The notes: generated from the letters alone by a model not told the origin. Positions 35,328-44,250 are shown, numbered from the stretch's first letter. The stretch is DNA of 64,000 nt from CAVQSS01 sp963746605 (GCA_963746605.1 CAVVCH010000007.1:3950-67949); one strand, 5' to 3'. Numbers and translations are program-made.

Positions 35328-35352
35328 AAAAAAAATGAAAAGGAGAATAAAC

Positions 35353-35724
35353 ATGTTCGATGACAGGTTTCGGGAAGTTATTAGTAAAGAGGGTATTGTT
35401 TCTATTGTATCATGTTCTGATGGTGAAGCCCATGTGGTAAATACCTGGAATAGCTACCTCGTAATACCAGACGATGGAAGGCTCTTCATTCCCGCTTGGA
35501 AAATGAGAAAAACTGAAGGGAAAACGCTGAAGAATAACAAAGTGTTGCTCACTATCGGGACCAAGGAAGTGGACGGTCGCATGGGCCCCGGTACAGGATA
35601 CCTTCTTGAAGGCACAGCAAGATTCATAAAGTCGGGGTCTGAATTTGATATGATGAAAAGCAAATTCTCATTTCTGACTCGAGTACTTGAAGTCACTGTT
35701 ACATCGATGATACAGACGCTTTAA
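35353..35724 (+). CDS. Pyridoxamine 5'-phosphate oxidase-family (FMN-binding split barrel) protein
   Basis: A 123-residue protein with the split-barrel core (HVVNTWNSYLVIPDDGRLFIP, LTIGTKEVDG, GTGYLLEGTARF). Small members of this family bind FMN, F420 or haem and are often redox or stress proteins; the cofactor here is unknown. ATG 35353 was selected because AAAAGGAG precedes it; an upstream in-frame ATG at 35227 lies in the promoter. The gene is controlled from a promoter covered by palindromes facing an Rrf2 gene. Confidence 0.75.
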   Translation: MFDDRFREVISKEGIVSIVSCSDGEAHVVNTWNSYLVIPDDGRLFIPAWKMRKTEGKTLKNNKVLLTIGTKEVDGRMGPGTGYLLEGTARFIKSGSEFDMMKSKFSFLTRVLEVTVTSMIQTL

Positions 35725-35764
35725 AGTGGAGCGTTGGACGGACGGGGGACATCCACGGGGCCTT

Positions 35765-35844
35765 GAGGGACGCCCATCGAATTATCACTTTCCCTTTGAG
35801 AGGCTTGCTATCAGTCCTATTTCATAATTCAATCGGCGTCCCTC
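35765..35844. repeat. Imperfect inverted repeat, possible small element
   Basis: Arms of 20 bases (35765-35784 and 35825-35844) match at 18 positions around a 40-base centre. The arms carry GAGGGACGCC. The gap 35,725-36,067 has no convincing gene. Confidence 0.5.
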
Positions 35845-36067
35845 TCAATCGTCCCGACCTCAATCTGTCTATTATCGTTCGGTACTATGGTTCCCGTGTA
35901 TCTTGGAAAGAAGAACCGCCGTGTGTAGAAAGGCAGGGCCAGACATTGGCTCAGACCGTGAAAATTGACCAAAAAGAATTGCATAACCAACCGGCTGGCA
36001 ATGGATCGCCGAAAGAGCCGGCTCACACTGGGCCGCGTTCGAGGCAATAGTCAAGTTGCAGGCTTGT

Positions 36068-36953
36068 TCACTGGTCGGCACCCTTGCTCTTTGATTTCGC
36101 ACCGCCGTAGTCATAGACTCCTTTGCCGCTTTTTCGCCCTAAATGCCCGGCTTTAACCAGCTTCACCAGCATGGTCGCCGGACGGTATTTATCTCCCAGT
36201 TCACGATGGAACGTGTTCATACAGGCCAGCAGTATATCCAGCCCGAAGGCATCGGCGGCGGCCAAGGGGCCCAGGGGGAACCCCAGTCCCCTGGTGCAGC
36301 TTCGGTCGATCTCCTCGGGGCTGGCCAGGTTTGTCTCTAAGGCGCAGAAGGCTTCGTTGACCATCGGAAGGTAGAGGCGATTGATGACGAACCCCGGTGA
36401 ATCGGCGACGGTGACCGTTTCTTTGCCGCAACTTCCCAGGAAGTCGATCACCTTCCGGTGCGTGTCATCGGAGGTGTCGATTCCCCGCACTACCTCAACC
36501 AGCGGGGTGAGGGCGGCAGGGATCAAAAAGTGGGTGCCGATGCATAGGGCGGGGCGTGAGGTGGCAGAGGCGATTTCCGTGATCCACAAGGTGGATGTGT
36601 TGCTGGCCAGGATGGCTTCCTTGGGGCTTAGATCGTCCAGGTCCTTTAAAAATCTGCTTTTTTATTTGGATGTCTTCATAGACCGCCTCGATGATAAGGT
36701 CGGCTTCGGCAACCGCTTCGCCCAGGTCCGCCCCCATCCTCAGGCGCCCCAGCGCCTCATTGACCTTTTCCTGGATAGCCTTGCCCTTCTTTACCCGCTG
36801 CGCCAGGAATCCTTCGATGTTTCTTCTTCCTTTATCCACGTTCTCCCGGGTTACGTCGTGCAAGTACGTTTGGAAACCTCCCAACGCGCAGACTATGCCG
36901 ATCTGGCTGCCCATGGTTCCCATGCCCACCACTGAAACGTTTTGTATTGACAT
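36068..36953 (-). CDS. hbd: 3-hydroxyacyl-CoA dehydrogenase (frame break near 36,655)
   Basis: About 295 residues after bridging a +1 change in a T-rich run (36,650-36,665). The N-terminal NAD-binding fold is VSVVGMGTMGSQIGIVCA and the C-terminal dimerisation domain has SPGFVINRLYLPMVNEAF and GKGVYDYG. Such enzymes interconvert acetoacetyl-CoA and 3-hydroxybutyryl-CoA, or act on other short chains, in beta-oxidation or fermentation. Only this step is present here. A MarR-family gene lies upstream on the same strand. Confidence 0.85.
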
Positions 36954-37023
36954 TGGATGAATCCCCTCTTTTGTTGCGAGTAAAAAATCAACGAAATAAG
37001 ACTGTTTGGGCGCACAAACTATT

Positions 37024-37344
37024 TTAAGGCCTTACGGATTTTTGGTGTATCAGCTCGTGCAATTCAATGGCCCGCGAGAGAAGGGCTTTGGCCGAGGCGA
37101 GACCGGCTTGATCTTCCTGCACCCCAATACGAATAGAACGTTCAAACGTGCCTTCACCGTGGATACTGGCCACGGCCGAGGCACCCATGGGGCTGATAGA
37201 TGAATGAATGGTCGCGGGAATCATATCCAGGGTTATAAAGGCGTAAAGATCCGGATTATCGCTCCAGCCTTGACAGAAAAGACTGCATGGTATTCCATTC
37301 CTGTGGGGTAAATCGGTTGAGGAACGCTCGATTGGTTTCTTCAA
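37024..37344 (-). CDS. Doubtful open frame between hbd and the MarR gene
   Basis: A 106-residue frame that overlaps the end of the MarR gene out of frame. The later part (IHGEGTFERSIRIGVQEDQA, AIELHELIHQK) has a protein-like composition and could be a remnant or a small gene beginning at an internal ATG near 37,230. No family was recognised and no good ribosome site was found. Confidence 0.25.
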   Translation of the reverse strand: MKKPIERSSTDLPHRNGIPCSLFCQGWSDNPDLYAFITLDMIPATIHSSISPMGASAVASIHGEGTFERSIRIGVQEDQAGLASAKALLSRAIELHELIHQKSVRP

Positions 37345-37666
37345 AAAGCCCCAGAAGGGACGCTTTTCGCTCTCTGGCCGAAAGCGTCAGATAGATGCGC
37401 AGCGAGCGACGGTCCCTGTTGTCCGGCTTCCTTTCAATCCATCCATCTTTTTCCAAACGGTCCAAGAGCCCGGTAATGGTCGCTCGATCCTGGAAGGTTT
37501 TCTCCGCCAGTTCACTGGGCAACAATCCCTCCTCTTCCATAATGGCAACTACCAAAAAGAACTGACCGTGGGTAAGCCCGAGAGAGGCAATCTCCTCACG
37601 GTAGGCCCTTGTTACGTTCCTTACGGTTTTGCCCAATTGAAAGCAGATGCAGTCTTTAAACGGCAT
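37256..37666 (-). CDS. MarR-family transcriptional regulator
   Basis: A 136-residue winged-helix protein. The recognition region is LLPSELAEKTFQDRATITGLLDRLEKDGWIERKPDNRDRR, with the conserved wing DNRDRRS. The ATG at 37666 was chosen because GGGAGA precedes it; another in-frame ATG lies nine codons upstream. MarR proteins respond to phenolic or acyl-CoA-like ligands, and control of the hbd gene downstream is plausible. Confidence 0.85.
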   Translation of the reverse strand: MPFKDCICFQLGKTVRNVTRAYREEIASLGLTHGQFFLVVAIMEEEGLLPSELAEKTFQDRATITGLLDRLEKDGWIERKPDNRDRRSLRIYLTLSARERKASLLGLFEETNRAFLNRFTPQEWNTMQSFLSRLER

Positions 37667-37754
37667 CACATCTCCCTTTTCCCCGTAAAACAAACACGGC
37701 TCATATGATTAACATACAAATAGTTAAAACACAAACTAAATAGGCCTTATTCCG

Positions 37755-37812
37755 CCGGACAGGCCATGGCACTCTCAGGCGTGAGGTGAAAAATCTGAGT
37801 GCATCTGTCCGG
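37755..37812. other. Long two-part hairpin, possible structured RNA or repeat
   Basis: CCGGACAG (37755-37762) pairs with CTGTCCGG (37805-37812), and inside it CACTC...CAG pairs with CTGAGTG, leaving a purine-rich loop. It lies between the divergent MarR and vapB genes. It does not match a riboswitch I recognise. Confidence 0.4.
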
Positions 37813-37882
37813 AGAACGATTATTGGGCGCGTGACGCAACGTGCCTGGATTGGGAAATGTATTTCGATCAAAAAGAATCCTA

Positions 37883-37911
37883 TTTACAAGTTCCATAAAA
37901 AGTCCTATAAT
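37883..37911 (+). promoter_or_regulatory. Promoter of the vapBC operon
   Basis: TTTACA at 37883-37888, 17-base spacer, TATAAT at 37906-37911, 35 bases before the vapB ATG. CTATG and CATAG words flank the start region and may be half-sites for the antitoxin. Confidence 0.65.
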
Positions 37912-37945
37912 CTATGTAACTAATTAGGGCCATAGGAAGTGATCC

Positions 37946-38323
37946 ATGAAAGTAAAGGCGCATCTGGTTCTCCCGAAAGAAATCCTGGAAGAGGTCGATC
38001 AAATTGCCGGGAAAAGGGGCCGGAGCCTCTTCATCGCCGAGGCGGCCCTCGAAAAATTAGAGCGCGAGCGTTTCCTGAAAATATTAGAGGAAACGCGGGG
38101 GGCCTGGGACGACAAACGGCACCCGGATCTCCGGAGTTCCCGGGACATGGAAGCTTACTTGGGTAAGCAAAGGGATTCCTTGCAAAAGCGGCGGGAGCGC
38201 CTGGAGGGGCAGGGAAAGGATGACGGATTCGCCAGAAGTCCGTCAACAGCCCGAGCGCGAATAAGCGCTGGGGTGGGGGTGGGACCATTTGAATTCACTT
38301 CAAATGGCGGGGAGTCCGCCTAA
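37946..38323 (+). CDS. vapB: Ribbon-helix-helix-type antitoxin with repeat-encoded C-terminus
   Basis: A 125-residue frame. Residues 1 to about 90 resemble a short CopG/ribbon-helix-helix antitoxin (KAHLVLPKEILEEVDQIAGK for DNA binding, then a charged helical tail). The last third (from about GKDDGFARSP) is encoded by the modular repeat at 38219, so the native C-terminus has been replaced or extended. It is paired with the PIN-domain gene that begins 57 bases later. Whether the tail disturbs toxin binding is unknown. Confidence 0.75.
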   Translation: MKVKAHLVLPKEILEEVDQIAGKRGRSLFIAEAALEKLERERFLKILEETRGAWDDKRHPDLRSSRDMEAYLGKQRDSLQKRRERLEGQGKDDGFARSPSTARARISAGVGVGPFEFTSNGGESA

Positions 38324-38378
38324 GGCGGGATCACCCGCCGAGCAGAAAGTCGTTTTTTGACTTTTGCGAGGTTATCAA
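38219..38378. repeat. Modular hairpin-rich repeat (R-TGACGGACT), copy 2
   Basis: Close copy of 13231-13390, with a changed hairpin in the middle (GGGAGTCCGCCTAAGGCGG). It is inserted between the antitoxin and toxin genes of a vapBC pair, supplying the last third of the antitoxin frame and the sequence immediately before the vapC ATG. Confidence 0.75.
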
Positions 38379-38380
38379 GG

Positions 38381-38776
38381 ATGAGCAGATTTCTGCTGGA
38401 TTCCGATGTGATCATCTGGCACCTGCGGGGCCGGAACGAAGTAACCGAGATGTTAAAGGGCCTTCAGTCCTACGGAGTTCCGGGGTGTTCCGCTATTTCC
38501 ATCCTCGAAGTGGAAATGGGTATGAAGAAAAGCGAGGAGGAAAAAACGAGCCGGTTTCTGAAGGCCCTTAAGGTTTTCGAAGTTAACCGAGAAGTGGCTT
38601 CGCAAGCCGCTAAAATCGCCCGGGACCAGAAATCGAAAGGTCTGACCCTGGGACTGGGGGATGCCATTATCGCCGGCACCTGTTTGCTAAACAACCTAAC
38701 ATTGGTAACCTATAATCGGAAACATTACCCTGTTGAAACCCTGGAATTTTTTACAGTTCCCCCGTTAGACCGCTAA
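38381..38776 (+). CDS. vapC: PIN-domain toxin VapC
   Basis: A 131-residue PIN nuclease. The four acidic residues expected are visible: D in LLDSDVIIWHL (residues 7-9), E in SILEVEMG, and D in LGLGDAIIAGTCL with a further acidic residue after it. VapC toxins cut tRNA or rRNA when not bound by VapB. ATG 38381 matches the family N-terminus; an in-frame ATG 24 bases upstream is inside the repeat. Confidence 0.88.
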   Translation: MSRFLLDSDVIIWHLRGRNEVTEMLKGLQSYGVPGCSAISILEVEMGMKKSEEEKTSRFLKALKVFEVNREVASQAAKIARDQKSKGLTLGLGDAIIAGTCLLNNLTLVTYNRKHYPVETLEFFTVPPLDR

Positions 38777-38816
38777 AACCATCCTGCCGTTTTTTTGTCG
38801 CTTTTTGGGGCCTGGG

Positions 38817-38846
38817 TTGACTTTATTTATAAATATAAGTTATAAT
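38817..38846 (+). promoter_or_regulatory. Promoter of the hisI-hisG unit
   Basis: TTGACT at 38817-38822, 18-base AT-rich spacer, TATAAT at 38841-38846, about 60 bases upstream of hisI. Confidence 0.65.
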
Positions 38847-38908
38847 AGAAAATTCGGGTCGAATGATCTTCATTGTCCCGGTAGGCTATATAGGAAGTCT
38901 TGGAAAAA

Positions 38909-39286
38909 ATGAAACCGGATTTTGAAAAAGGACGGGGGCTGCTGCCGGCCATCGCCCAGGATTGGCAGACCGGCCAGGTCTTGATGCTGGCTTTTATGAA
39001 TCAGACCGCCTGGGAAAAGACCCTGGAGACCCGCAAGGCCCATTACTGGAGCCGGAGTCGGAATGAACTCTGGTTGAAGGGGGGCACCTCCGGTCACGTT
39101 CAGGAAATTAAAGAAATCTGGATCGATTGCGACAACGACACCATTTTACTTAAAGTGGAACAAGTAGGGGGCGGGGCCTGCCATACCGGATACCGGAGCT
39201 GTTTTTTTCAGCAAGTGCAATCTGACGGCAGCCTGGAAGTGCGGGGGGAAAAGGCCTTTGATCCCGGGGAGGTCTATAAAAAGTGA
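38909..39286 (+). CDS. hisI: Phosphoribosyl-AMP cyclohydrolase
   Basis: A 125-residue single-domain HisI that opens the purine ring of phosphoribosyl-AMP in histidine synthesis. Zinc and magnesium ligands lie in IDCDNDT and GGACHTGYRSCFF. The start may be ATG 38909 or an in-frame TTG at 38900; AGGAAG at 38892 favours the former by spacing. The stop overlaps the hisG start (four bases). The fused HisE domain seen in many proteobacteria is absent. Confidence 0.93.
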   Translation: MKPDFEKGRGLLPAIAQDWQTGQVLMLAFMNQTAWEKTLETRKAHYWSRSRNELWLKGGTSGHVQEIKEIWIDCDNDTILLKVEQVGGGACHTGYRSCFFQQVQSDGSLEVRGEKAFDPGEVYKK

Positions 39287-40158
39287 AGCCTTTGTTAAAG
39301 TTAGGTATTCCGAAGGGGAGCCTCCAGGAGGCGACCATCAAGCTGTTTCGGAAGTCCGGTTGGAAGATCGACGTGAACAGCCGGAATTATTTCCCGGAAA
39401 TGGACGACGATGAGATTCAATGCTCTATTTGCCGGGCCCAGGAGATGTCCCGGTACGTGGAGAGCGGGACCCTGGATGTGGGCTTGACCGGGAGGGATTG
39501 GACCCTGGAAAACAACTCCAAGGTCAAAATGGTGGCCGATCTGGTGTATTCCAAGGTCAGCCAGCGACCGGCCCGCTGGGTGCTGGCGGTGGCCAATGAC
39601 TCTAAATTCAAGAAACCGGAAGACCTCCGGGGGAAAAAGATCGCCACGGAATTGGTCAACTTCACCAGGCGTTACTTTGCCGAGCGGGAAATACCGGTGC
39701 GGGTGGAATTTTCCTGGGGGGCCACGGAGGCCAAGATCGCCTCGGGATTGGCCGATGCCGTGGTGGAAGTGACCGAAACCGGGAGCACCATTCACGCCCA
39801 CGGTCTGAAGATCATCGAGGAATTGATGCAATCCAATACCCAGGTGATTGCCAACCGGGAATCCTGGAAGGATCCCTGGAAAAAGGAAAAGGTCAAACAG
39901 ATTGTCCTCCTGCTTCAAGGGGCCATGCGGGCCGAGAAGATGGTGGGCATCAAGATGAACGTCCCCAAAGAAAAACTAAAAGAGGTGGTGCAACAACTGC
40001 CCAGTTTAAACGCCCCGACCGTAGCCAATTTATACCAGTCCGACTGGTTTTCCGTGGAAACGGTGGTCGAGGAAGCGCGGGTTCGGGAATTGATCCCGGT
40101 TTTGATCAAGAAAGGTGCCCAGGGGATCATCGAGTATCCACTGAACAAAGTGATTTGA
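39283..40158 (+). CDS. hisG: ATP phosphoribosyltransferase, long form
   Basis: A 291-residue HisG with the C-terminal regulatory ACT-like domain (IKMNVPKEKLKEVVQQLPSLNAPT) that marks the long, histidine-inhibited form. The PRPP-binding loop is VVEVTETGSTIHAHGL and the N-terminal part has LGIPKGSLQEATI. It catalyses the first step of histidine synthesis. Start at 39283 is an in-frame GTG overlapping hisI. Confidence 0.95.
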   Translation: MKPLLKLGIPKGSLQEATIKLFRKSGWKIDVNSRNYFPEMDDDEIQCSICRAQEMSRYVESGTLDVGLTGRDWTLENNSKVKMVADLVYSKVSQRPARWVLAVANDSKFKKPEDLRGKKIATELVNFTRRYFAEREIPVRVEFSWGATEAKIASGLADAVVEVTETGSTIHAHGLKIIEELMQSNTQVIANRESWKDPWKKEKVKQIVLLLQGAMRAEKMVGIKMNVPKEKLKEVVQQLPSLNAPTVANLYQSDWFSVETVVEEARVRELIPVLIKKGAQGIIEYPLNKVI

Positions 40159-40198
40159 TCGGACTTTCTAAAGGGCCTGGTCACCAGGGAATGAAACG

Positions 40199-40972
40199 AT
40201 GCCACATTCATTAAAGGGGTTCCCCCGCGGTTGGTCCGGCTGCATCCCGTGGCTGCTGATCGGCGCGTTGTGTTTTGGCTGTCAGAGTTCTCCCCAGTTG
40301 AGAGAAGAAGCCTTGAGCCACATGCGTATGGGGGATTCCCTGCTTCAGGAAGGCAAACCCACCCAGGCCCTGGGGGAGCTGCTCAAAGCCACGGAAATGG
40401 ATCCGGATAACCCCCAGATCCATAACGTCCTGGGGGTGGTTTATTTGGAGAAGGGGATGGCGCCGCAAGCCGCAGAACATTTTCAGAAGGCCCTGTCCCT
40501 GGATCCTAAATATATTGAGGTCCGCAATAACCTGGGGATCGCCTACTTGAGGTCCGGGAAAACCCAGGAGGCTATCCGAGAGTTCAACCTGGCCCTTGAA
40601 AGCCCTATCTATGCCACCCCGCAGTTTGCCTATTATAATTTAGGACAGGCCTACTTAGCGCTTAAAGATTATGAAAAGGCCCGGGCCAATTATAACGAAT
40701 CCCTGAAACTATCCCCTCAGTACGGTCTGAGTTATTACGGATTGGGACTGACCTGGAAAGGGGTGGAAAACTGGGAAAAGGCGGCCGAAGCCTTTAAAAA
40801 AACCATCGAATATGCCCCCCGGTTCGTTCCGGCCCACTTTGAACTCGGGGAAGTCCTGGTCCGGCTTAAGGAAATCCCGCTGGCCCGTCTGGCCTTCCAG
40901 GAAGTGATCCAGTTGGCGCCCGATTCGGAACAGGCCAAGAAGGCCCAAGAGAAGTTAAAGGAATTGAAATGA
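40199..40972 (+). CDS. TPR-repeat lipoprotein
   Basis: A 257-residue protein. A signal peptide ends at the lipobox ALCFGC with the acylated cysteine at residue 28, followed by about five tetratricopeptide repeats (for example DNPQIHNVLGVVYLEKGM and PKYIEVRNNLGIAYLRSGK). It resembles PilF/PilW-type outer-membrane lipoproteins that help pilin secretin assembly, though no pilus genes are close, so the role is open. The stop overlaps the ATG of the aminotransferase gene. Confidence 0.82.
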   Translation: MPHSLKGFPRGWSGCIPWLLIGALCFGCQSSPQLREEALSHMRMGDSLLQEGKPTQALGELLKATEMDPDNPQIHNVLGVVYLEKGMAPQAAEHFQKALSLDPKYIEVRNNLGIAYLRSGKTQEAIREFNLALESPIYATPQFAYYNLGQAYLALKDYEKARANYNESLKLSPQYGLSYYGLGLTWKGVENWEKAAEAFKKTIEYAPRFVPAHFELGEVLVRLKEIPLARLAFQEVIQLAPDSEQAKKAQEKLKELK

Positions 40973-42154
40973 ATTCGCAGTCCGCCTCCTCCGACTCGGT
41001 TTCTTTGCGGGCTCGGGAAATCACGCCCTTTATCGTCATGGATGTCCTGGAAGCCGCCCAGGCCCTGGAAAGGGCAGGGGAGACACATCATCCACCTGGA
41101 AGTGGGGGAACCGGATTTTGATACCCCGGAGTGTATCAAGGAAGCCGGTATCCGGGCGATCAGGGAAGGCAAGACCCATTACACCCACAGCCTCGGACTG
41201 CTGGAATTGCGGGAGGCCATCTGCGCCCATTACCATGAACGCTATGGGGTGGAAATTTCACCGGAACAGGTGGTCGTGACTTCCGGCACTTCCCCGGCCA
41301 TGTTCATGGTCTTTTCGGCCCTGCTGGAACCGGGGGAGGAAGTGATTGTCTCCGACCCCCATTACGCCTGTTACCCCAATTTCATCCGCTTTGCCCAAGG
41401 ACAGCCGATCCTGGTCCCGGTCCGGGAGGAGGACGGGTTTCAATTTTATCCCGAAGAGGTGAAAAGACGGATCGGACCTAAGACCAAGGGAATCTTTATT
41501 AATTCTCCGGCCAATCCTACAGGCACCCTGCTTTCAGCCTCCCGCATGGAGGAATTGGCCCGCTTCTCTCCGGTCATCATCTCCGATGAAATTTACCACG
41601 GCCTGGTCTACGAAGGGCAGGAGCATTCCATCCTGGAGTTCACCGACCGGGCCTTCGTTCTCAACGGGTTTTCCAAGCTCTACGCCATGACCGGTTGGCG
41701 GCTGGGTTACCTGATTGCCCCCAAGGCCTTCGTGCGACCGCTCCAGAAGATCCATCAAAACTTTTTCATCTCGGCCAACGCCATGGCGCAGTGGGCCGGG
41801 ATCGCCGCCCTGACCCAGGCCCAGGGGGATGTGGCTCGAATGCGAGAAACCTATGATCTTCGCCGGAAAGTTATGATCCGAAGGCTGAAAGAAATCGGCT
41901 TTGGGTTGGCGGTGGAACCCACAGGCGCGTTTTATGTCCTGGCCAACGCCAGAAAGTTCCATCCCGATTCCTATCGCCTGGCCTTTGATATTCTGCATAA
42001 AGCCAAGGTGGGGGTGTCCCCGGGGATCGACTTCGGGTCGGGGGGAGAAGGCTACCTTCGTTTTACCTACGCCAATTCCCTGGAAAGAATCGAGGAAGGC
42101 CTGCGCCGTTTGGCCGATTATATAGGCGCGAAGCGCTACCAAGAGATTTCATGA
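40969..42154 (+). CDS. PLP-dependent class I/II aminotransferase (frame break near 41,079)
   Basis: About 394 residues after bridging a +1 change in GCAGGGGAGA near 41,076-41,082, where an extra G is likely. The N-terminus (SLRAREITPFIVMDVLEAAQ) starts at ATG 40969 overlapping the TPR gene. Fold-type I landmarks are LEVGEPDFDTPECI, NSPANPTG, SDEIYHGLVY and the PLP lysine in GFSKLYAMTGWRLGY. Substrate specificity (aspartate, aromatic or branched chain) is not clear. The end overlaps engB by four bases. Confidence 0.88.
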
Positions 42155-42765
42155 TCATCCGTTCGGCGGTTTTTCTCAAAAGCGGGTTAAAACAGGGAGA
42201 TTTTCCTATTCTCCCCCATCCGGAAATTGCCTTTGCCGGACGTTCCAATGTAGGCAAGTCATCTCTGATCAATGCCTTGCTGGGTCGAAAACATCTGGTC
42301 CGGACCAGCCGGACTCCCGGTCAGACCCAAACCTTGAATTTTTTCTTGATCAACGAGGATCTGGTGTTTGTGGATTTGCCGGGCTATGGATATTCCCAGG
42401 CCTCCAAAGCCGTCATCCAGGCCTATCAGCAGGCCATGATGGATTATCTGCAATTCAGCCGGAAGATCACGCTCCTGGTGCTCTTGTTGGATATCCGCCG
42501 TTCTCCCAGCGAAGAGGATCGGTTTTTTTTTCATTTGGCCCAAAATTTAGGGATTGGTCCCCTGGTGGTACTCACCAAAGCGGATAAGATCAATCGAGGC
42601 AAATGGGGGGAGGCATTCAAGGAGATAAGACGACACCTGGATTGGGGGGAACAGGCGGCGATTTTCTTTTCCACCCGAAGCCGGCAGGGCCAGCAGGAAT
42701 TATGGGCGGCACTGAGCCTACATATTCAGAACGCCCAAGACCGGGACGCACCAAAGGTGTTTTAA
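42151..42765 (+). CDS. engB: Ribosome biogenesis GTP-binding protein EngB/YsxC
   Basis: A 204-residue GTPase of the TrmE-Era-EngA-EngB group, needed for 50S subunit assembly. G1 is GRSNVGKSSLI, G2 region TSRTPGQTQ, G3 DLPGYG and G4 TKAD. The start overlaps the aminotransferase stop, so TPR, aminotransferase and engB form a coupled unit. Confidence 0.95.
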   Translation: MIIRSAVFLKSGLKQGDFPILPHPEIAFAGRSNVGKSSLINALLGRKHLVRTSRTPGQTQTLNFFLINEDLVFVDLPGYGYSQASKAVIQAYQQAMMDYLQFSRKITLLVLLLDIRRSPSEEDRFFFHLAQNLGIGPLVVLTKADKINRGKWGEAFKEIRRHLDWGEQAAIFFSTRSRQGQQELWAALSLHIQNAQDRDAPKVF

Positions 42766-42779
42766 AAGAAATGACGCTT

Positions 42780-42929
42780 AGAACCCGTCGAGAAATAAGC
42801 TGTACAATACCACTAATACCTCCGCTCATGCTGAGCCTGTCGAAGCATTGCCGTATCGTTCACCCTTCGACAAGCTCAGGGCGAACGGTTGTAGTGCCGC
42901 TTTGTCAAGGTTATTTGTTTACAGATCCT
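42780..42929. repeat. 150-bp REP-like element, copy 1
   Basis: Contains the convergent words CTGAGCCTGTCGAAG and CTTCGACAAGCTCAGGG, common in bacterial REP elements, between CCCGTC at one end and TTTACAGATCC at the other. The reverse complement is at 53206-53354. The gap between engB and the next gene holds only this. Confidence 0.85.
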
Positions 42930-43055
42930 TAGCCTTGGACGGCGGCACCCTGTTGGGTTGCATAATCCCAAACCGAAACTTTCGTAAGGGTCTCCACCCT
43001 GACGGGCGAAGGATCGTATCATTAACTTTTCATTATCAAGGAGGAAAACACCATC

Positions 43056-43724
43056 ATGAAGAAAAAGGTATTCACCGTAATGGCATTTTGTTTTTTAACC
43101 CTTGGCCTTTTCAGCGGTTCCGTTTTGGCGGCACCGCCGGACAACTTCACCACCAAGATGGTGGTCAACGGCATGTCCATGCCGATGGCCAAAATGGGCC
43201 TCAAAAGCCGGGTTCAGACAGGCATGCTGCAGGATATCTACACCGTCACCGACGGAGCGACCCATAAGACGGTCATGATCAATCCTCAGACTAAAACCTA
43301 TTACGAGCAAGTGCAGCCAAAGCGCAACGAAGCCCCATCCGTTTATGATCCGAATGTGGTCATGGAGAAAAAGAAACTGGGATCGGAAACGGTGGACGGA
43401 CATCCCTGTGTCAAATCGGAGATGACCTATTATCACAAGGACACTCCCACCCAGAAATTCAAGGGGATCATCTGGGAGGCCCAGGATTTAGGGGGACTGC
43501 CGATTCGAACCGAGATCACGGTCGAGGCCATGCAAAAGGCGGGGGGAAGCGGCAAAATGGTCAGTGAAATGAAGGAAGTCAAGGTGGGCGGGGCCACGGC
43601 GTCCATGTTTGAAGTGCCCAAAGACTACAAGAAAGTCAACAGCATGCCGGAATTGATGGGCATGGGCGGCGACATGCAAAATATGATGAAGCAGATGCAG
43701 AAGGGCAAGATGCCTAAGCAATAG
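43056..43724 (+). CDS. Exported DUF4412-like protein
   Basis: A 222-residue protein with a signal peptide (cleavage after VLA near residue 25). The mature part has alternating beta-strand pattern, the segment NPQTKTYYEQ, DGHPCVKSEMTY and KGIIWEAQDLGGLPIRTE that recall DUF4412 proteins, and a methionine-rich tail (MGMGGDMQNMMKQMQKGK). Methionine-rich tails can bind copper, but this is only a suggestion. AAGGAGG precedes the ATG. It is followed by a lipoprotein gene 12 bases later. Confidence 0.65.
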   Translation: MKKKVFTVMAFCFLTLGLFSGSVLAAPPDNFTTKMVVNGMSMPMAKMGLKSRVQTGMLQDIYTVTDGATHKTVMINPQTKTYYEQVQPKRNEAPSVYDPNVVMEKKKLGSETVDGHPCVKSEMTYYHKDTPTQKFKGIIWEAQDLGGLPIRTEITVEAMQKAGGSGKMVSEMKEVKVGGATASMFEVPKDYKKVNSMPELMGMGGDMQNMMKQMQKGKMPKQ

Positions 43725-43736
43725 GTCCGGCTTTCC

Positions 43737-44177
43737 ATGCCAAAAATCACTAAACAACGTTCCGCTCAGCGGACAAGCTTTTTGCGGGTCCGTCATTTTT
43801 GGCGCTTGCTGCTTATAGGAGCATTCCTTTTTCTCGGCGCCTGCGCCGGAATGGAGGGGAACCTTTCCCCGAAAACCCCGGGAGTGACCCTGGATACCGG
43901 GAACCTGCTGGATCAGGAAAAAAACTGGCGGGGCATGGTCCTGTGCGGACCCTTCGGGTCGCCGATTAAAGGAAAAGTCGGGGAAATAGGTTGGCGGGCT
44001 GCCGAGGAGGCCGTCCGGAATAAGATGCCCATGGTTTACTTGACCACCGACGGCTTCCAGCGTTTGGAGGTTCAGGTCCTGGAGAAGGGGGAAAAGGAAC
44101 GATGCAGCCTGATCCAGGAACGCATTTATCAGGATGGCGTCCTGGTGCGGGAGGAGATCAAACGATTCTGTGAATAA
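43737..44177 (+). CDS. Hypothetical lipoprotein
   Basis: A 146-residue protein with a lipobox (FLGAC, cysteine at residue 36) after a long charged N-terminus, so it is likely membrane anchored. The mature region is small and has no recognised domain (GFQRLEVQVLEKGEKERCSLIQER). It ends just before a strong terminator shared with a convergent gene. A start closer to the hydrophobic segment is possible. Confidence 0.6.
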   Translation: MPKITKQRSAQRTSFLRVRHFWRLLLIGAFLFLGACAGMEGNLSPKTPGVTLDTGNLLDQEKNWRGMVLCGPFGSPIKGKVGEIGWRAAEEAVRNKMPMVYLTTDGFQRLEVQVLEKGEKERCSLIQERIYQDGVLVREEIKRFCE

Positions 44178-44192
44178 ATCGCTCGGACGGAC

Positions 44193-44238
44193 CCACAAAA
44201 AAACCAAATCGGGTGGTTTCGATTTGGTTTTTTTGTGG
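44193..44238. terminator. Bidirectional intrinsic terminator
   Basis: Perfect 19-base inverted repeat (44193-44211 and 44220-44238) with an eight-base loop. The arms contain runs of seven A and seven T, so it works on both strands. It lies between the lipoprotein (plus) and Hdr-like (minus) genes. Confidence 0.93.
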
Positions 44239-44250
44239 CCGGGATTCGGG

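Noticed and set aside
35763..36050. A 95-residue gene after the PPOX gene
   Set aside because: It spans the inverted repeat, has no ribosome site and no protein-like pattern.
42603..42932. A frame covering the end of engB and the REP element
   Set aside because: It is a shadow frame of engB continued into a repeat.
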